Assembly (NCBI GenBank): GCA_016584305.1 | Contig: JACEEZ010019044.1 | Coordinates: forward strand, 173,545-237,544 | DNA: 64,000 bases | DNA from: Chionoecetes opilio | Taxonomy: Eukaryota; Arthropoda; Malacostraca; Decapoda; Majidae | Direction of reading: 5' to 3' | Shown here: one piece after another, positions 36,121 through 45,690 of the stretch | Position numbering within the stretch: the first letter of the stretch is position 1 | Layout: the number at the start of each line of letters is the position of its first letter | The notes under the pieces: generated by a model | Databases searched by the model: none | Told to the model about the DNA's origin: nothing | What the model saw: only the letters and a program-made list of their open reading frames with translations | Program-made: the position numbers and the translations under genes

Positions 36121-36835
36121 CGCTCACAACTGATAACTTGTAAACACCAACGACGACACCAAACCACAATGACGAGTGTACCTTCGGATGGAAGCCATCA
36201 ATAAATAACTGACTTAGTTTAAGTTTTAAGCTAACTTAACAATAACTGACGATATTGTGAATGGATCACAACATATATCCTTCACAAGAATGTTTTTTTT
36301 GGTAATAATGGATGAAAATTTTGCGGTCGCTACCGCCGTTGCTACTCACTCACCCTTGCCACGGCTTGCGCCAGCTGTGCAAGCCAGCTTACGAAAAGTT
36401 ACTCGAGTTAACAGAAAAAGCAAGCTGCCTCAAGCCTTCTTATGGTGGCCTGCTCACGTTCTGTACGATATTTTGGATCTCTATATGAGAACTCCTCGGA
36501 TTTGCCCTACTTTGATGGTGGAATCGTTCTATATGATCAAATTCGTTCCTAACGAAAATTTTGGAATTTTATTTATTTAAAAAAATAGAATAATAATTTT
36601 AAGATTTTAGGTCATTCGCTTTATAGGGGAAACGCTTTATGCGAACACGCTTTATGCGGGACCCTAGTGTAGTTATACATATATACATTCCTACTCTCCC
36701 CCTATGGTGAGCGAACAATACCTCCCTCACTACAAAGGGGGCGGGGGGACAAAACTACCACTCTACTAATTAAGAGGGTGGTAAGTGGATAATTCCCACA
36801 TGCAGTAATATTTCATATTTTGTAGGTGACAGTAC
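36121..36835. other. Intron sequence with the right end of a pogo-like element
   Basis: The right terminal repeat of the cactagggtccc family lies at about 36600-36669. The open frame 36257-36580 has no motif I recognise. Confidence 0.45.
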
Positions 36836-37007
36836 CTGTTTAAGTTCGGCAGCAACCCATTCTTTTTCCTGACACAGTGAATCCTTTTCATTGACGTTTC
36901 GTTTCCTCCTTGTCAGGCGACGGTGTTCGTTGTACTGCTTTTGGATCGTATGACTCAGATTTTGGCTTTTATTTTCAACTTCTTGCTGTACAAAGATTAT
37001 CAGAGAG
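36836..37007 (-). CDS. Host receptor exon with a furin-like basic site
   Basis: The acceptor is aacttttttccag and the donor CAG|GTACTG. Phase 2 entry and phase 0 exit agree with both neighbours (57 codons). It starts S-L-I-I-F-V-Q-Q and ends W-V-A-A-E-L-K-Q. In receptor phosphatases an A-E-L segment follows a variable basic linker here. The linker contains R-R-L-T-R-R-K-R-N, a strong match to the proprotein convertase consensus R-x-K/R-R. Several receptor phosphatases are cleaved in this position into two non-covalently linked subunits; that this one is cleaved is inference. A 30.8-kb intron follows. Confidence 0.8.
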
Positions 37008-37092
37008 CTGGAAAAAAGTTGTAGTTATAATCAAAATAATATTCATTACTCAATCGTTTCATCTGGAAAAAGAAACATATTACCTTTTATTA

Positions 37093-38442
37093 CACTGGGG
37101 AACAATTTGAAAAAAAATAATTGTTGAGTTAGATTTTTGAGCTGATTTAGACTAAAATTGGCATGCTGATTCCAAATCTGTAGTCAGTTTTTTTCTAGCA
37201 CGTCAAGTTTTTTCTCCTCAGCTTACCCTCCAGATAAGCAAAATTCCACTTGTGAGCTGTAGTAAAACTTTTTTTGTTTTGGCAATTTGTTTGGCGCAGT
37301 CCCTATTGGGCATTCGGTCTGTCTTCGTGAAGAATATGGAGATGTAAAGAGAGTCATTGAGTTATTGCAATATGACAAACACAATTGGATCATCTGTGTT
37401 GACCTTAAAATGGTGTCCTTCCTTCTTGGTCAACAATGTGGATACACAAAGTATCCCTGCTTTCTCTGTATGTGGGATAGCAGAGCTCGAGAGAAGCATT
37501 GGGTTCAGACGAATTGGCCTCCGAGATCTGATCTTAAACCTGGATATCCTAACATTGTACATGAGCCACTTGTTGACAGGAAGAAAATAATATTCCCACC
37601 TCTGCACATAAAACTAGGTCTCATGAAACAATTTGTAAAAGCATTGTCAACTGATGGCGACTGTTTGAAGTACATCATCTTGGCATTTCCTGGACTGTCA
37701 ATTGAAAAAATCAAGGCCGGTGTGTTTGATGGTCCACAAATTCGACAGCTCATCAAAGATGAACATTTCAACGGTACTATGTCAGACCTTGAAAAGAATG
37801 CTTGGCTATCATTCAAAGACGTCGTCAAGAACTTTCTTGGAAATACACGTGCAAGTAATTACACAGAAATTGTTCAGAAACTATTGGAGAGCTACAAAGC
37901 GCTTGGTTGCAACATGAGTATTAAAGTACATTTTTTGCATAGCCATCTTGCCAACTTTCCGGAAAATCTTGGTGCTGCTAGCGACGAGCAAGGTGAGCGA
38001 TTTCACCAAGATTTGAAGGTTATGGAAGAACGTTACCAGGGTAGATGGGATGTGCATATGATGGCTGACTATTGTTGGAGCATCAAACGCGATAGTCCTC
38101 AAGTTGAACACTCCAGACAAAGCTACAAACGTAAATTTTTACCTTAACCTGCACACAATTATAGCCTTATCCTTTCTAAAAACATGATAATGTTAAATAA
38201 ACATTCTATTCATGCCTATTTCTTTCATTTTTCATTGTATGTTAACGTTTGCAACTTTTTATAAAATAAGCACTGTTACTGTTATGTACAGTATTTTTCA
38301 TATTTTTTAAGAAAACGAAAATCCTACAGTTCAAAAACTTGACGTGATAAGAGAAAAACTGAGATCAGTTTTGGATTCAGCACCCAAAAATTACTTAATA
38401 ACAAGTGTCAGACCTAACTCAACAAAAAATTGTTCCCCAGTG
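37093..38442 (+). mobile_element. TIR element flanked by TTA, superfamily uncertain
   Basis: The left end CACTGGGGAACAATTTGAAA and the right end (reverse complement CACTGGGGAACAATTTTTTG) are inverted repeats. The similarity extends inward about 110 bases (ttgttgagttag, cacgtcaagttttt). TTA stands immediately outside both ends (37090-37092 and 38443-38445), consistent with a 3-base target duplication. It is 1350 bases long and carries one ORF. A 3-base TTA target is not pogo, Tc1 or piggyBac; Academ-like elements are one option. Confidence 0.85.
37266..38147 (+). CDS. Unrecognised ORF of the TTA-flanked element (N-terminally truncated)
   Basis: The frame is open for about 290 codons with no ATG at its left end; the start probably lay in sequence now deleted. 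It contains I-C-V-D-L-K-M-V-S-F-L-L-G-Q-Q, C-G-Y-T-K-Y-P-C-F-L-C-M-W-D-S-R (two C-x-x-C-type cysteines), F-P-P-L-H-I-K-L-G-L-M, H-F-L-H-S-H-L and S-D-E-Q-G-E-R-F-H-Q-D. The acidic and histidine positions could form a metal site of a transposase, but I cannot name the family. Related proteins are, I believe, common as 'uncharacterized' in invertebrate genomes. Its place inside a TIR element argues that it is, or derives from, a transposase. It is antisense to the host gene. Confidence 0.72.
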   Translation, partial: NFFCFGNLFGAVPIGHSVCLREEYGDVKRVIELLQYDKHNWIICVDLKMVSFLLGQQCGYTKYPCFLCMWDSRAREKHWVQTNWPPRSDLKPGYPNIVHEPLVDRKKIIFPPLHIKLGLMKQFVKALSTDGDCLKYIILAFPGLSIEKIKAGVFDGPQIRQLIKDEHFNGTMSDLEKNAWLSFKDVVKNFLGNTRASNYTEIVQKLLESYKALGCNMSIKVHFLHSHLANFPENLGAASDEQGERFHQDLKVMEERYQGRWDVHMMADYCWSIKRDSPQVEHSRQSYKRKFLP

Positions 38443-38630
38443 TTATCCTTAGAACCTGGATTTCATTTTCAATCACTATTCTAAGATACACAATGGAGCA
38501 GTTTGCATAATATTTCATGCCCGTATAATGTTGGGTTACCGTACCCTATATAATGCTACGTATGCTCCATCTATCATGAGGTAGATGCACAAATGTATAA
38601 AATCTTCAAGTTATGCACAAGATAACTAAC

Positions 38631-38833
38631 TTGTTCCCATCACTGTTGTTAGTTATGGTGGGAAGACGAAGAGTGATGGTTGACTCTGTCTTCCTGACGA
38701 TGCTGAGGGAGCCAGTGAGTTGTGGTGGGAGAGGTTTGGTAGCGACCAGCTGCTTATAATTCTTGCCACAGAATTTAATGTTGCAACAATGGGCTTTGGC
38801 CAGCTCTGCCTTCCCCTCCTCCAGGTCATTAAT
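38631..38833 (-). CDS. Host receptor exon, end of one Fn3 domain and start of the membrane-proximal module
   Basis: The acceptor is attatccctcag and the donor ACAA|GTTAGT. Phase 0 entry and phase 2 exit fit both neighbours (67 codons plus two bases). The first part finishes the previous domain (I-N-D-L-E-E-G ... N-Y-K-Q-L-V-A-T). The second part starts a new one with K-P-L-P-P-Q-L-T-G, then T-I-T-L-R-L-P-T-I-T-N-N-S. L-P-x-I-x-N-N-S-G/D is familiar from membrane-proximal Fn3 domains of receptor phosphatases. The downstream intron is almost wholly the TIR element at 37093-38442. Confidence 0.82.
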
Positions 38834-38960
38834 CTGAGGGATAATATTTTTTTCACCATTAATAAAGGTGGAGATGAGATGAGAATGAGGATGAAGATGA
38901 GAAAGTATTCTTGTCGTAAAGATTCAGGCCAATATAACACTACTTTAAGCAAGATAATTA

Positions 38961-39660
38961 CAGGGAAGTCCCGAAGATACGAGCAGTTAGGTTCCACCTG
39001 GCATACTCGTAAAGCGAAATCTCGTATAGCGAAATACATAACTAATGGTAAAATATAGGTTTGGTTCCAGGACCCCATCAAAGACATGTTTTTCAAGCTA
39101 AAATAAACTGTAGTGGTCCCAAGGTTGGGGCCGCACACCTGGCTAATTACCCCTTAGGTCAAGCTGCACACCTGGCTAATTACCCTTCAGGTCACACCTT
39201 GCTTGGGGTGACCTGACTGGGGTCAACCAAAATCCCCCTTTGTCCAGCCCTGGAGTCCTGTATTCAGTCAGTTACCTACCAACCACTACAGTGAGAGGAA
39301 CACCACTCCTCCTCTCCCTGTGGTCCTCTCACTGTAGTGGTTGGTAGGTAACTGACTGAATACAGGACTCCTGGGCTGGACAATGGGGGATTTTGGTTGA
39401 CCCCAGTCAGGTCACCCCAATCAAGGCGTGACTTGAAGGGTAATTAGCCAGGTGTGTGGCCTGACCTTTAGGGGTAATTAGCCAGTTGTGCGGCCCCAAC
39501 CTTGGGACCGCTGCAAAACTATACCAAACACAACAAACACAATGTTTGAATGTTGTAGCATTGGATTTTCGATCACGTATATTGAAAATAGACCCTAATT
39601 TACTCAGCTCGTATCATTGATTTCTCGTATACCGAATGCTCGTATAACGGGACTTCCCTG
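38961..39660. mobile_element. Complete pogo-like MITE (cagggaagtc) with a giant palindrome
   Basis: CAGGGAAGTCCCGAAGATAC at the left is matched by ..cgggacttccctg at the right. TA flanks both sides. The interior is a near-perfect palindrome. It occupies most of the 0.9-kb intron between two host exons. Confidence 0.9.
39116..39508. repeat. Long palindrome, arms of about 184 bases
   Basis: gtcccaaggttggggccgca (39116) is repeated in reverse complement ending near 39508. The arms meet around a 24-base loop at 39300-39323. One arm corresponds to units of the 107-bp repeat plus a unique stretch shared with about 63010-63200. Confidence 0.9.
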
Positions 39661-39735
39661 TATATGCCAAGAAGCTTGTATGTGCAACAGTTTAGATAAA
39701 TATTCAGCTCTAACAACTGTCTCAAGTTTCCTTAC

Positions 39736-39905
39736 GGTGCAATCTGATGCTTTCTCACTCAAGTCAATTTTACAGGAAGTATTGGAGTGAGTGAGGAGGA
39801 TGATGCAGTTCCTGAGGGTTCCACCATGAAAGAGGGGTAACTTCAAGGAAAACTTTAGTTGTCGTGCTCCTCGCGTGGTAAGGATGGCTTGTGGTGGTCC
39901 TGGCT
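39736..39905 (-). CDS. Host receptor exon, start of a further Fn3 domain
   Basis: The acceptor is cttctgtaacag and the donor ACC|GTAAGG. It enters in phase 1, so the shared codon becomes GAG, giving E-P-G-P-P-Q-A-I-L-T, a normal Fn3 start. It exits in phase 0 after S-E-K-A-S-D-C-T. The next exon begins I-N-D-L-E-E-G, so the join gives the C-T-I-N-D-L-E-E-G motif expected before an Fn3 F-strand. The frame is open past the donor, but that extension is not needed. A palindromic MITE ends only about 75 bases downstream of the donor. Confidence 0.82.
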
Positions 39906-40449
39906 CTGTTACAGAAGACATCATCATTACATTCCTTTGCTTTCACAGCAGTTATGCTTATAACTAAAAGAAAAATATGGTATGTATGCGAAGTAAGAGG
40001 TTCAAATTGTTGAGTGGGTGAAGGAAAATATCCTCTTTGAGTATATCTGAACACTACTATATAATTATATTGTTCATCTCAGTCATATGCTGGAAACAAT
40101 ACGAGTGCCTATCATGTTTAAGGCTCAACCATCACACAATTGCTCTTAAGTAAGGAAAGGTCCTGGACTGTTCATGTGAATTGCTCTTTTTCTTTCACGG
40201 CTTTTTCACAAGAATTTGAATTTTTATGGAATCCTCCTAATCATGCTCTATGTGGTGAACACTTAAGCATCATGAATAGCTGAGCAATCATGATTAACCT
40301 AGATCAAACTGATTTCTTTATACATACTTCTTGCAGAATTCAGTCCATTAATCGGCTGTTTCTTTCATTTAGAAGTGGTTTCTTGTGCGCCACACAACTC
40401 CTCTACTGCAGGTCACGGTGGAGGGAGTCACGCAGTCCTACCACCCACA
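39906..40449. other. Intron sequence, nothing identified
   Basis: Ordinary A/T-rich sequence upstream of the host exon at 39736-39905. Confidence 0.4.
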
Positions 40450-40755
40450 CTACCAAGCAACTTTGGTTTCTTTTCCTTCAATTGTCACAAGGAAATAAGA
40501 GGACCCTTTTCCGCTTGCCATTGCACAAATCCTCAAAGTACGTGGAGAAACCAAACGTGGTCTTCCATGATGCTTTTTTCTGGCGGGAATTTTGACAGTC
40601 CCCCCGGTAGGGAAGTGCTTGGTCCAACGCTCCACTGACCACCTTGACACACCAGTTACTTCACCTATCGCCATATTTGACTTTCTAGCTCGGTAGAATG
40701 CTGCAGTAGCTGTCAGGTAAAGTTTTTTTAGCTCTTTCCCCCACTCGCTGCACAA
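40450..40755 (-). pseudogene. Tc1-like transposase N-terminal fragment
   Basis: The minus frame has a helix-turn-helix (E-V-T-G-V-S-R-W-S-V-E-R-W), then H-G-R-P-R-L-V-S-P-R-T-L, the paired-like DNA-binding domain and hook of Tc1 transposases. The catalytic domain is absent and no inverted repeats were found. Confidence 0.65.
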
Positions 40756-40759
40756 GACT

Positions 40760-41070
40760 TTCTACTCATTCTCATCCCTATTCTGTCCATCTCCCTAATG
40801 CAAGAGTTAACCAGTATCTTCGCTCTTTCATCCTCTTCACTGGTAAACTCTGGAACTCATCCTGTTTCTATTTGTTCACCTTTTTATGACTTAAATCTTT
40901 TCAAGAGAGGAGTAACAAGACACCTCCCTAACTAAATCGGCCCACCCCCCCTTTTTATATTCTCTTACTGTCTTCTTAATAGGGACTGGGAATTAAGCAG
41001 GCTTTCTGTTATTTCTTTTTTTTTTGCCCTTGGCCAGTCCTTTGTGATGCAAAATAAAAATTAAAGTAAA
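40760..41070 (+). mobile_element. LINE 3' fragment (third family)
   Basis: The plus strand reads L-R-S-F-I-L-F-T-G-K-L-W-N-S and Y-D-L-N-L-F-K-R-G-V, the typical C-terminal end of jockey/CR1-like polymerases, followed by an A-rich 3' end. Confidence 0.65.
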
Positions 41071-41291
41071 AAAATCTATAGTCCTCAGGATTACAAGAAA
41101 GCGAACGCAGTGGAAGAAAAAAAAAGCGAAGTAGCAGCGAGGACAGAGTCATTAATCCACTCAAGAAAAAGACTTGCTGGTGAATAAGTCTTTATATTTT
41201 GCTATGCTGGGAGTCCCCTACCTCCTCCCTAACTCTGCCAAACACACCATGAAATATTGCCATTTCCGAGTGGAGCTATGAGGGTCTATAG

Positions 41292-42452
41292 CAGTGGTTC
41301 CCGACCTTTTTCTGATCGCGTACCACTTGGAGGTCCCGTACCGTCGTCTCGTACCACCGACGACGGTACGTCCGAGTATCGAGTAACTTGCTCTTCTAGT
41401 GAACCTTTACTAGTCTACTGTGAACAACAGAAAACACGTTGGCTGTAACGTTACCTCAATTTGTTCAGATATCAATTTATTCACAAGTAGAACACACAAA
41501 TGAACTAACAACAAAGAACACAACTTGATTCAATGCGAGGGCTGCATCGGTTTCTTCTCCACCAGCTGGTCGATGCGGGGCATAACTTTGCTCACATCAC
41601 ATCGGAAATCATGCCCGGGCGCAGCAAGAGGGTTCCGGCTCTTCGACTTGATGGTCAGCATGGCTGAGAACCCCTGCTCGCACTCCCACATAGAGGGGAA
41701 AATCAGTAGCTGGGAAACAGCGTGACGGGCTAGCGTCGGGTACGAGGAGGGTCATTTGGAGGCTCACCCAAAAGTTTATAGGAGAGCATTTCTTGTGCTT
41801 CGTCTTTTCTCCCTCGTCAGCCTGGATATCTATGAGCTCCTTGTTCCCCGGTCCCGACAGGCAAATCGGCTGGATCAACGCAGAACGGATTGGCGATGTA
41901 GGCACAACATGTCACATCCGGGAAGTAATGCTTCAACTCAGTCTTGAGCATTGAGAGGTGACGGACAATTTCTTGGGCAAATTCATCACTGGGCTCGCTC
42001 TCAAGGGTAGTCAGGAGTTCAAACATTCCGTAGCGTTTGCTCTCCACGTTCTTCATCCAGAGGTCCAACTTCCGGACAAACGCTCCCAGATTCGAGATGA
42101 ACTCTGTGACAGTGCCGTTGGGCCCTTGGAACAACAGGTTTAAGCGGTTAAGGGCCCCAAAAATGTCCGACAGGTAGGCCAACCTTGAGATGAACTCCTC
42201 GTCCTTCAGATCTTTTTGAAAATCATGTTCTTTCACCGTGAAGAACACGAGGAGTTCATCCCTCAGTTCAAAGAGACGCCTCGTCGTATTCCCCCGGGAG
42301 AGACAGCGCACCTCTGTGTGGTAGAGGAGACAGGTGTGGTCGGAGCTGAGATCGTCACATAACAGCTTGAATACCCCAAAAGTGCTCGCGTACCACCTGG
42401 AAGGCCCTCGCATACCACTGGTGGTACGCGTACCACAGGTTGGGAACCACTG
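41292..42452 (-). mobile_element. hAT DNA transposon with 8-base target duplication
   Basis: CAGTGGTTCCCGACC at the left and its inverted form GGTTGGGAACCACTG at the right bound the element. It is flanked by GTCTATAG and GTCTATAC, an 8-base duplication with one mismatch. Eight-base duplications and CAGTGG-type ends are hAT hallmarks. Confidence 0.93.
41532..42413 (-). pseudogene. hAT transposase, C-terminal half (ZBED5/Buster-like)
   Basis: The minus strand has H-T-E-V-R-C-L-S-R-G-N, L-A-Y-L-S-D-I-F and L-N-L-L-F-Q-G-P-N-G, the catalytic-region blocks of hAT transposases of the ZBED5/SCAND3-like group. After a frame change near 41850 the C-terminal dimerisation region follows (F-P-S-M-W-E-C-E-Q-G-F-S-A-M-L-T-I-K-S-K), ending at a stop about 41532. 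The BED zinc finger and N-terminal half are missing. The tryptophan usual in R-W-L-S-R-G is replaced by cysteine. The copy cannot be active. Confidence 0.85.
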
Positions 42453-43571
42453 GTCTATACCATATTAGCGAAAATTCCTGGTGGTGTACGGGTTACTACA
42501 AGTTTTTTTGCCAAGACTGTATATCTGATCACTTTCTTTTGAATCTATACAGGTCAATACAGTACTCATCAGAGAACCAATTGGCTACTACAGTACTCTT
42601 TTCCAACAAAACGATAAATATAATCATGTGAAATAATGCATTCATGCATTACTAAAATCTGCTCTATTAATACTTGAATGATGTGGTATAAATACAATCT
42701 AAGGTAAATTTGTGCTATGCTGTGCATGGCCTCGGTGCTCATCTCCGTCGCATTAGCCTTTGAGCCTGTGGTGGGTGACAAAAAGTGTCTCCCTAAAAGT
42801 GTAGAAACTGTAATAAAGATATCAAAAAGATGTGATGTGACCAATTACGGTAAAGGCATCAAATATGATATTGTTTATGGTAAAGTGAGTGAGCTTTCAG
42901 AGCCTGTTTTCAATTCATTTGGTGATGCATAAGGAGATTTTGAAAGTTTTCACAATGAAATAATTGTGTTTTGATATTAATATGCAACAACCATATATCA
43001 TTTTGTTATGGCCTTTAGAATTTCATTAAAGTTTACAGATATTGATTATGAAATATGCAAAAAATAATAGAAGATAATGCTAACGTTGAAAAAACACAAA
43101 AATAAGAACATAATTTTTTCCACACAAAGATAGTCTTGCAAATAGAGGTGCGTCCTACACAAAGGTGCATCTTAGAGGCTGAAAAATATAACACTTGTAT
43201 GTATTAAACAGACCACATGTTAAGGGTTGAATACATGAGCACAGCAGGATCTTTAAGTATCCTTTTCCTTTTTCTTTTCTGCTTTTTCCGCTCATGGGAT
43301 GTGAACATACCAGGGGAGGGATCCTAACTCCCTGCCATCCTCCCTTTTAGCTGCTTCCTAGGACACGGACGGAATATGAAGACACACTCTACGCCCACTA
43401 TCACAAGGCTGGTGATAGGGTTAAGCACCCAGACAGACACACCACAGACTAGCAAAGACCACTGTGTTGTGCGCGGTGGTAGAACCAAATCACTATGCTA
43501 TCATATAAATATACAGCAACAAAATGTCTTTGCTAAAGAATACAAAGGTTATAGTGGTCTACTATACTTAC
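42453..43571. other. Intron sequence with a SINE fragment
   Basis: A family A SINE fragment (minus strand) lies at about 42695-42780 (ctatgctgtgcatggcctcg). A hAT-like terminal motif (aggtgcgtcctacac) is near 43147. No exon is seen. Confidence 0.5.
42695..42780 (-). mobile_element. tRNA-derived SINE (family A), 3' fragment
   Basis: It matches the end of the copies at 3884-4178 and 10705-10990 (gcctcggtgctcatctccgt). Confidence 0.78.
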
Positions 43572-43638
43572 CTTTTTCTTCAAAGTTAACGATGTAGTCT
43601 GTAGGAGGGCTCCAGCCAGCTGAATTTTTTTCATATAT
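43572..43638 (-). CDS. Host receptor micro-exon completing an Fn3 domain
   Basis: This 67-base exon has acceptor tttctcttgtag and donor AAAAG|GTAAGT. Phase 0 entry and phase 1 exit match both neighbours. It encodes E-K-N-S-A-G-W-S-P-P-T-D-Y, the highly characteristic end of an Fn3 domain (N-x-A-G-W-S-P-P). It is too short to be found by ORF length and is recognised from splice sites, phase and motif together. The Fn3 domain is therefore split over two exons separated by about 6.9 kb that contains the RTE element. Confidence 0.83.
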
Positions 43639-44440
43639 CTACAAGAGAAAACTGAAATTAAAGCTGTTACCTATATTTTGAATAAAAGTGCAGCCCACAA
43701 TGTGTGAAAAAAGGCTTTATTTCTGAAAAATAATAATAATACACCGTCATAATAATTCCTGAATGCATATTATGAAGTCAAATAGAATGTAGAATATGGT
43801 CATTTTAGAATCTCGGGCAATGGATAAGTAAAAACAAATTTGCATACTACCAAATAATTTGTATCTTTAGATAGAAATATAAGCTTACAATCAATCTATA
43901 TTTTTGCTTGTTCTTAATAGCTTCTTCATTAAAGGAAGCCACAACACTATTTTTGGATACTTAAATTTTCTAATTTACATGGCCTTAATCCTATTTGATA
44001 ATAGCTCCCACCTTATATTGACCTTTTCCGTCACAACCACAGCATTTCTTACTCTTAATATTCTCTCCATCATCTCGATCCTTTTCAGTGCCAACACAGT
44101 GTTTGACACCACTTCTAACGTTACTTCTAACAATTATTTCCACACTACGTAAGCATGCAAAATTATTCAGTTCATTCTTTCAATACAAGCCACTGGTTTA
44201 TGTTCACATTTACCTTCAACTTCAATATCTTGGTAAAACTTGAACACTTAACAATGATATCAAGTATTTTCTATTCTATGCAATTGCATCTTAGAAATAC
44301 ATTATTTTTTCATCTGTGTCAACTAGATTCAAATCTCTGCAATTGATTCAGTTTCTTATAGAAAGTGACTGGTCTCCAACTTAGTTTGATACTAATAACA
44401 TGTATTTCCACAGAGAAGAGCCATCGCACGTCCATCCCCA
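43639..44440. other. Intron sequence, nothing identified
   Basis: A/T-rich, no recognisable feature. Confidence 0.4.
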
Positions 44441-45215
44441 GCATCAAGTCAGGAAAAGAAGCATATTAAACGAAGATGATGATCTCCACAGCAACACAAC
44501 CAAATGCTGGCTCAATGACTTTTAAACACACCACAAACATAAGAAACAAATGCACACCAAGGCTAAATGCCCTCAGATCACTTGCTAATACAACATTTGT
44601 ACACAAAAAAGAAACCACAATCACAGTATACAAACAATATATATGCTCAGTGATTGATTATGCAAGCCCTACCCGGGCCTCTAACCTCACTAAGACACAT
44701 CACAGCACCTTACTGACCATACAGAACAAAGCATTAAAAATCATTACAGGCTGCACAGCTACCACACCTACAGACAATCTACACCATGAAACTAAAGTCC
44801 TCAAGGTCAAGGACCCCCTTGACATGAGTGGCACACAAACACTCGCCGCAGCCACCACAAACCCACTACACTACATGGCACACCACCCTCACACGCCAAG
44901 AAACATCAAAACAACACCTACCAAACGTTATCATTCATGAATTCTATCATCACCTCATCCTTGTCCTCCCCAAACAGGCATCCAGAGGCATATCCATACC
45001 CAGATCCCCACCGCTCCAACCAGTCACTCAAGGACAACACAGCTCCTTGCACGGCCTCCTGACATCCACCCTTCCAAGTCCTGCCTTCCCCTTGAGGAAA
45101 GAGTCCACCTGGCCAGGCTGCACTGTGGACACCACACGGCTCTTCTGAACTATCAAAAGAGGCTGGATAACCTTGCCATTCTTGATTTTTTGTACTTTTC
45201 TAATCAATATTTTAC
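44440..45215 (+). mobile_element. LINE fragment (jockey-like), polymerase C-terminus
   Basis: The frame at 44476-44940 has Y-K-Q-Y-I-C-S-V-I-D-Y-A-S-P and I-Q-N-K-A-L-K-I-I-T-G-C, the region after the catalytic core of jockey-like polymerases. Further on, in another frame, H-L-A-R-L-H-C-G-H-H-T and L-L-N-Y-Q-K-R-L-D follow. The catalytic motifs are missing. Confidence 0.75.
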
Positions 45216-45690
45216 CATACTGGTATGCTCAACAAGCCATTTTTCTATAACTTCTATATCTCCTTTTTCCTTAGATACCGGGACTACAGTAGCCTTTGTC
45301 CAGTCTTCAGGCACTCTTCCTTCTTTCCATACTACGTTATCAATGACATGTATCCAGTCCCTTATAGCCTCACTAAATATCTACAATTCAGCTGTTATCC
45401 TATCTATACCTGGTTATATTCTACACATAGGTAACCCATTGCCTTTATAACTTCTTCCCATTTAAGCTTACTTTGCTCACATACACCCTTCTTCATTACT
45501 ATACATGACACTATTGCTTTTCTTTCACTGTTCACACTCAATAATTCCTCATAATACTCTGCCCATCATCTTGAAGCACCTTCCTCTTCTCTTACCATTC
45601 TCCCACAATTATCCTTCACTTCCTCCCTCCATTGTTCCATCCAGTTCTTTGACCTTTTTGCGCTTCCTTCCATAACAGTATTTTAATTGC
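45216..45690 (-). mobile_element. LINE fragment, polymerase N-terminus
   Basis: The minus strand reads W-A-E-Y-Y-E-E-L-L and, further on, W-K-E-G-R-V-P-E-D-W-T-K-A, with frame breaks. These are the fingers-region motifs of non-LTR polymerases. It abuts the previous fragment in opposite orientation. Confidence 0.65.

Noticed and set aside
36257..36580. Transposase of the cactagggtccc element
   Set aside because: Open for about 100 codons but with no helix-turn-helix or DDE motif I can recognise.
38653..39138. A 161-codon minus-strand frame
   Set aside because: It is the wrong frame of a host exon plus intron and MITE sequence.
39604..39735. Extension of the host exon beyond its donor at 39736
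   Set aside because: The frame is open, but the GTAAGG donor gives perfect phase and motif continuity with the next exon, and the extension runs into a MITE.
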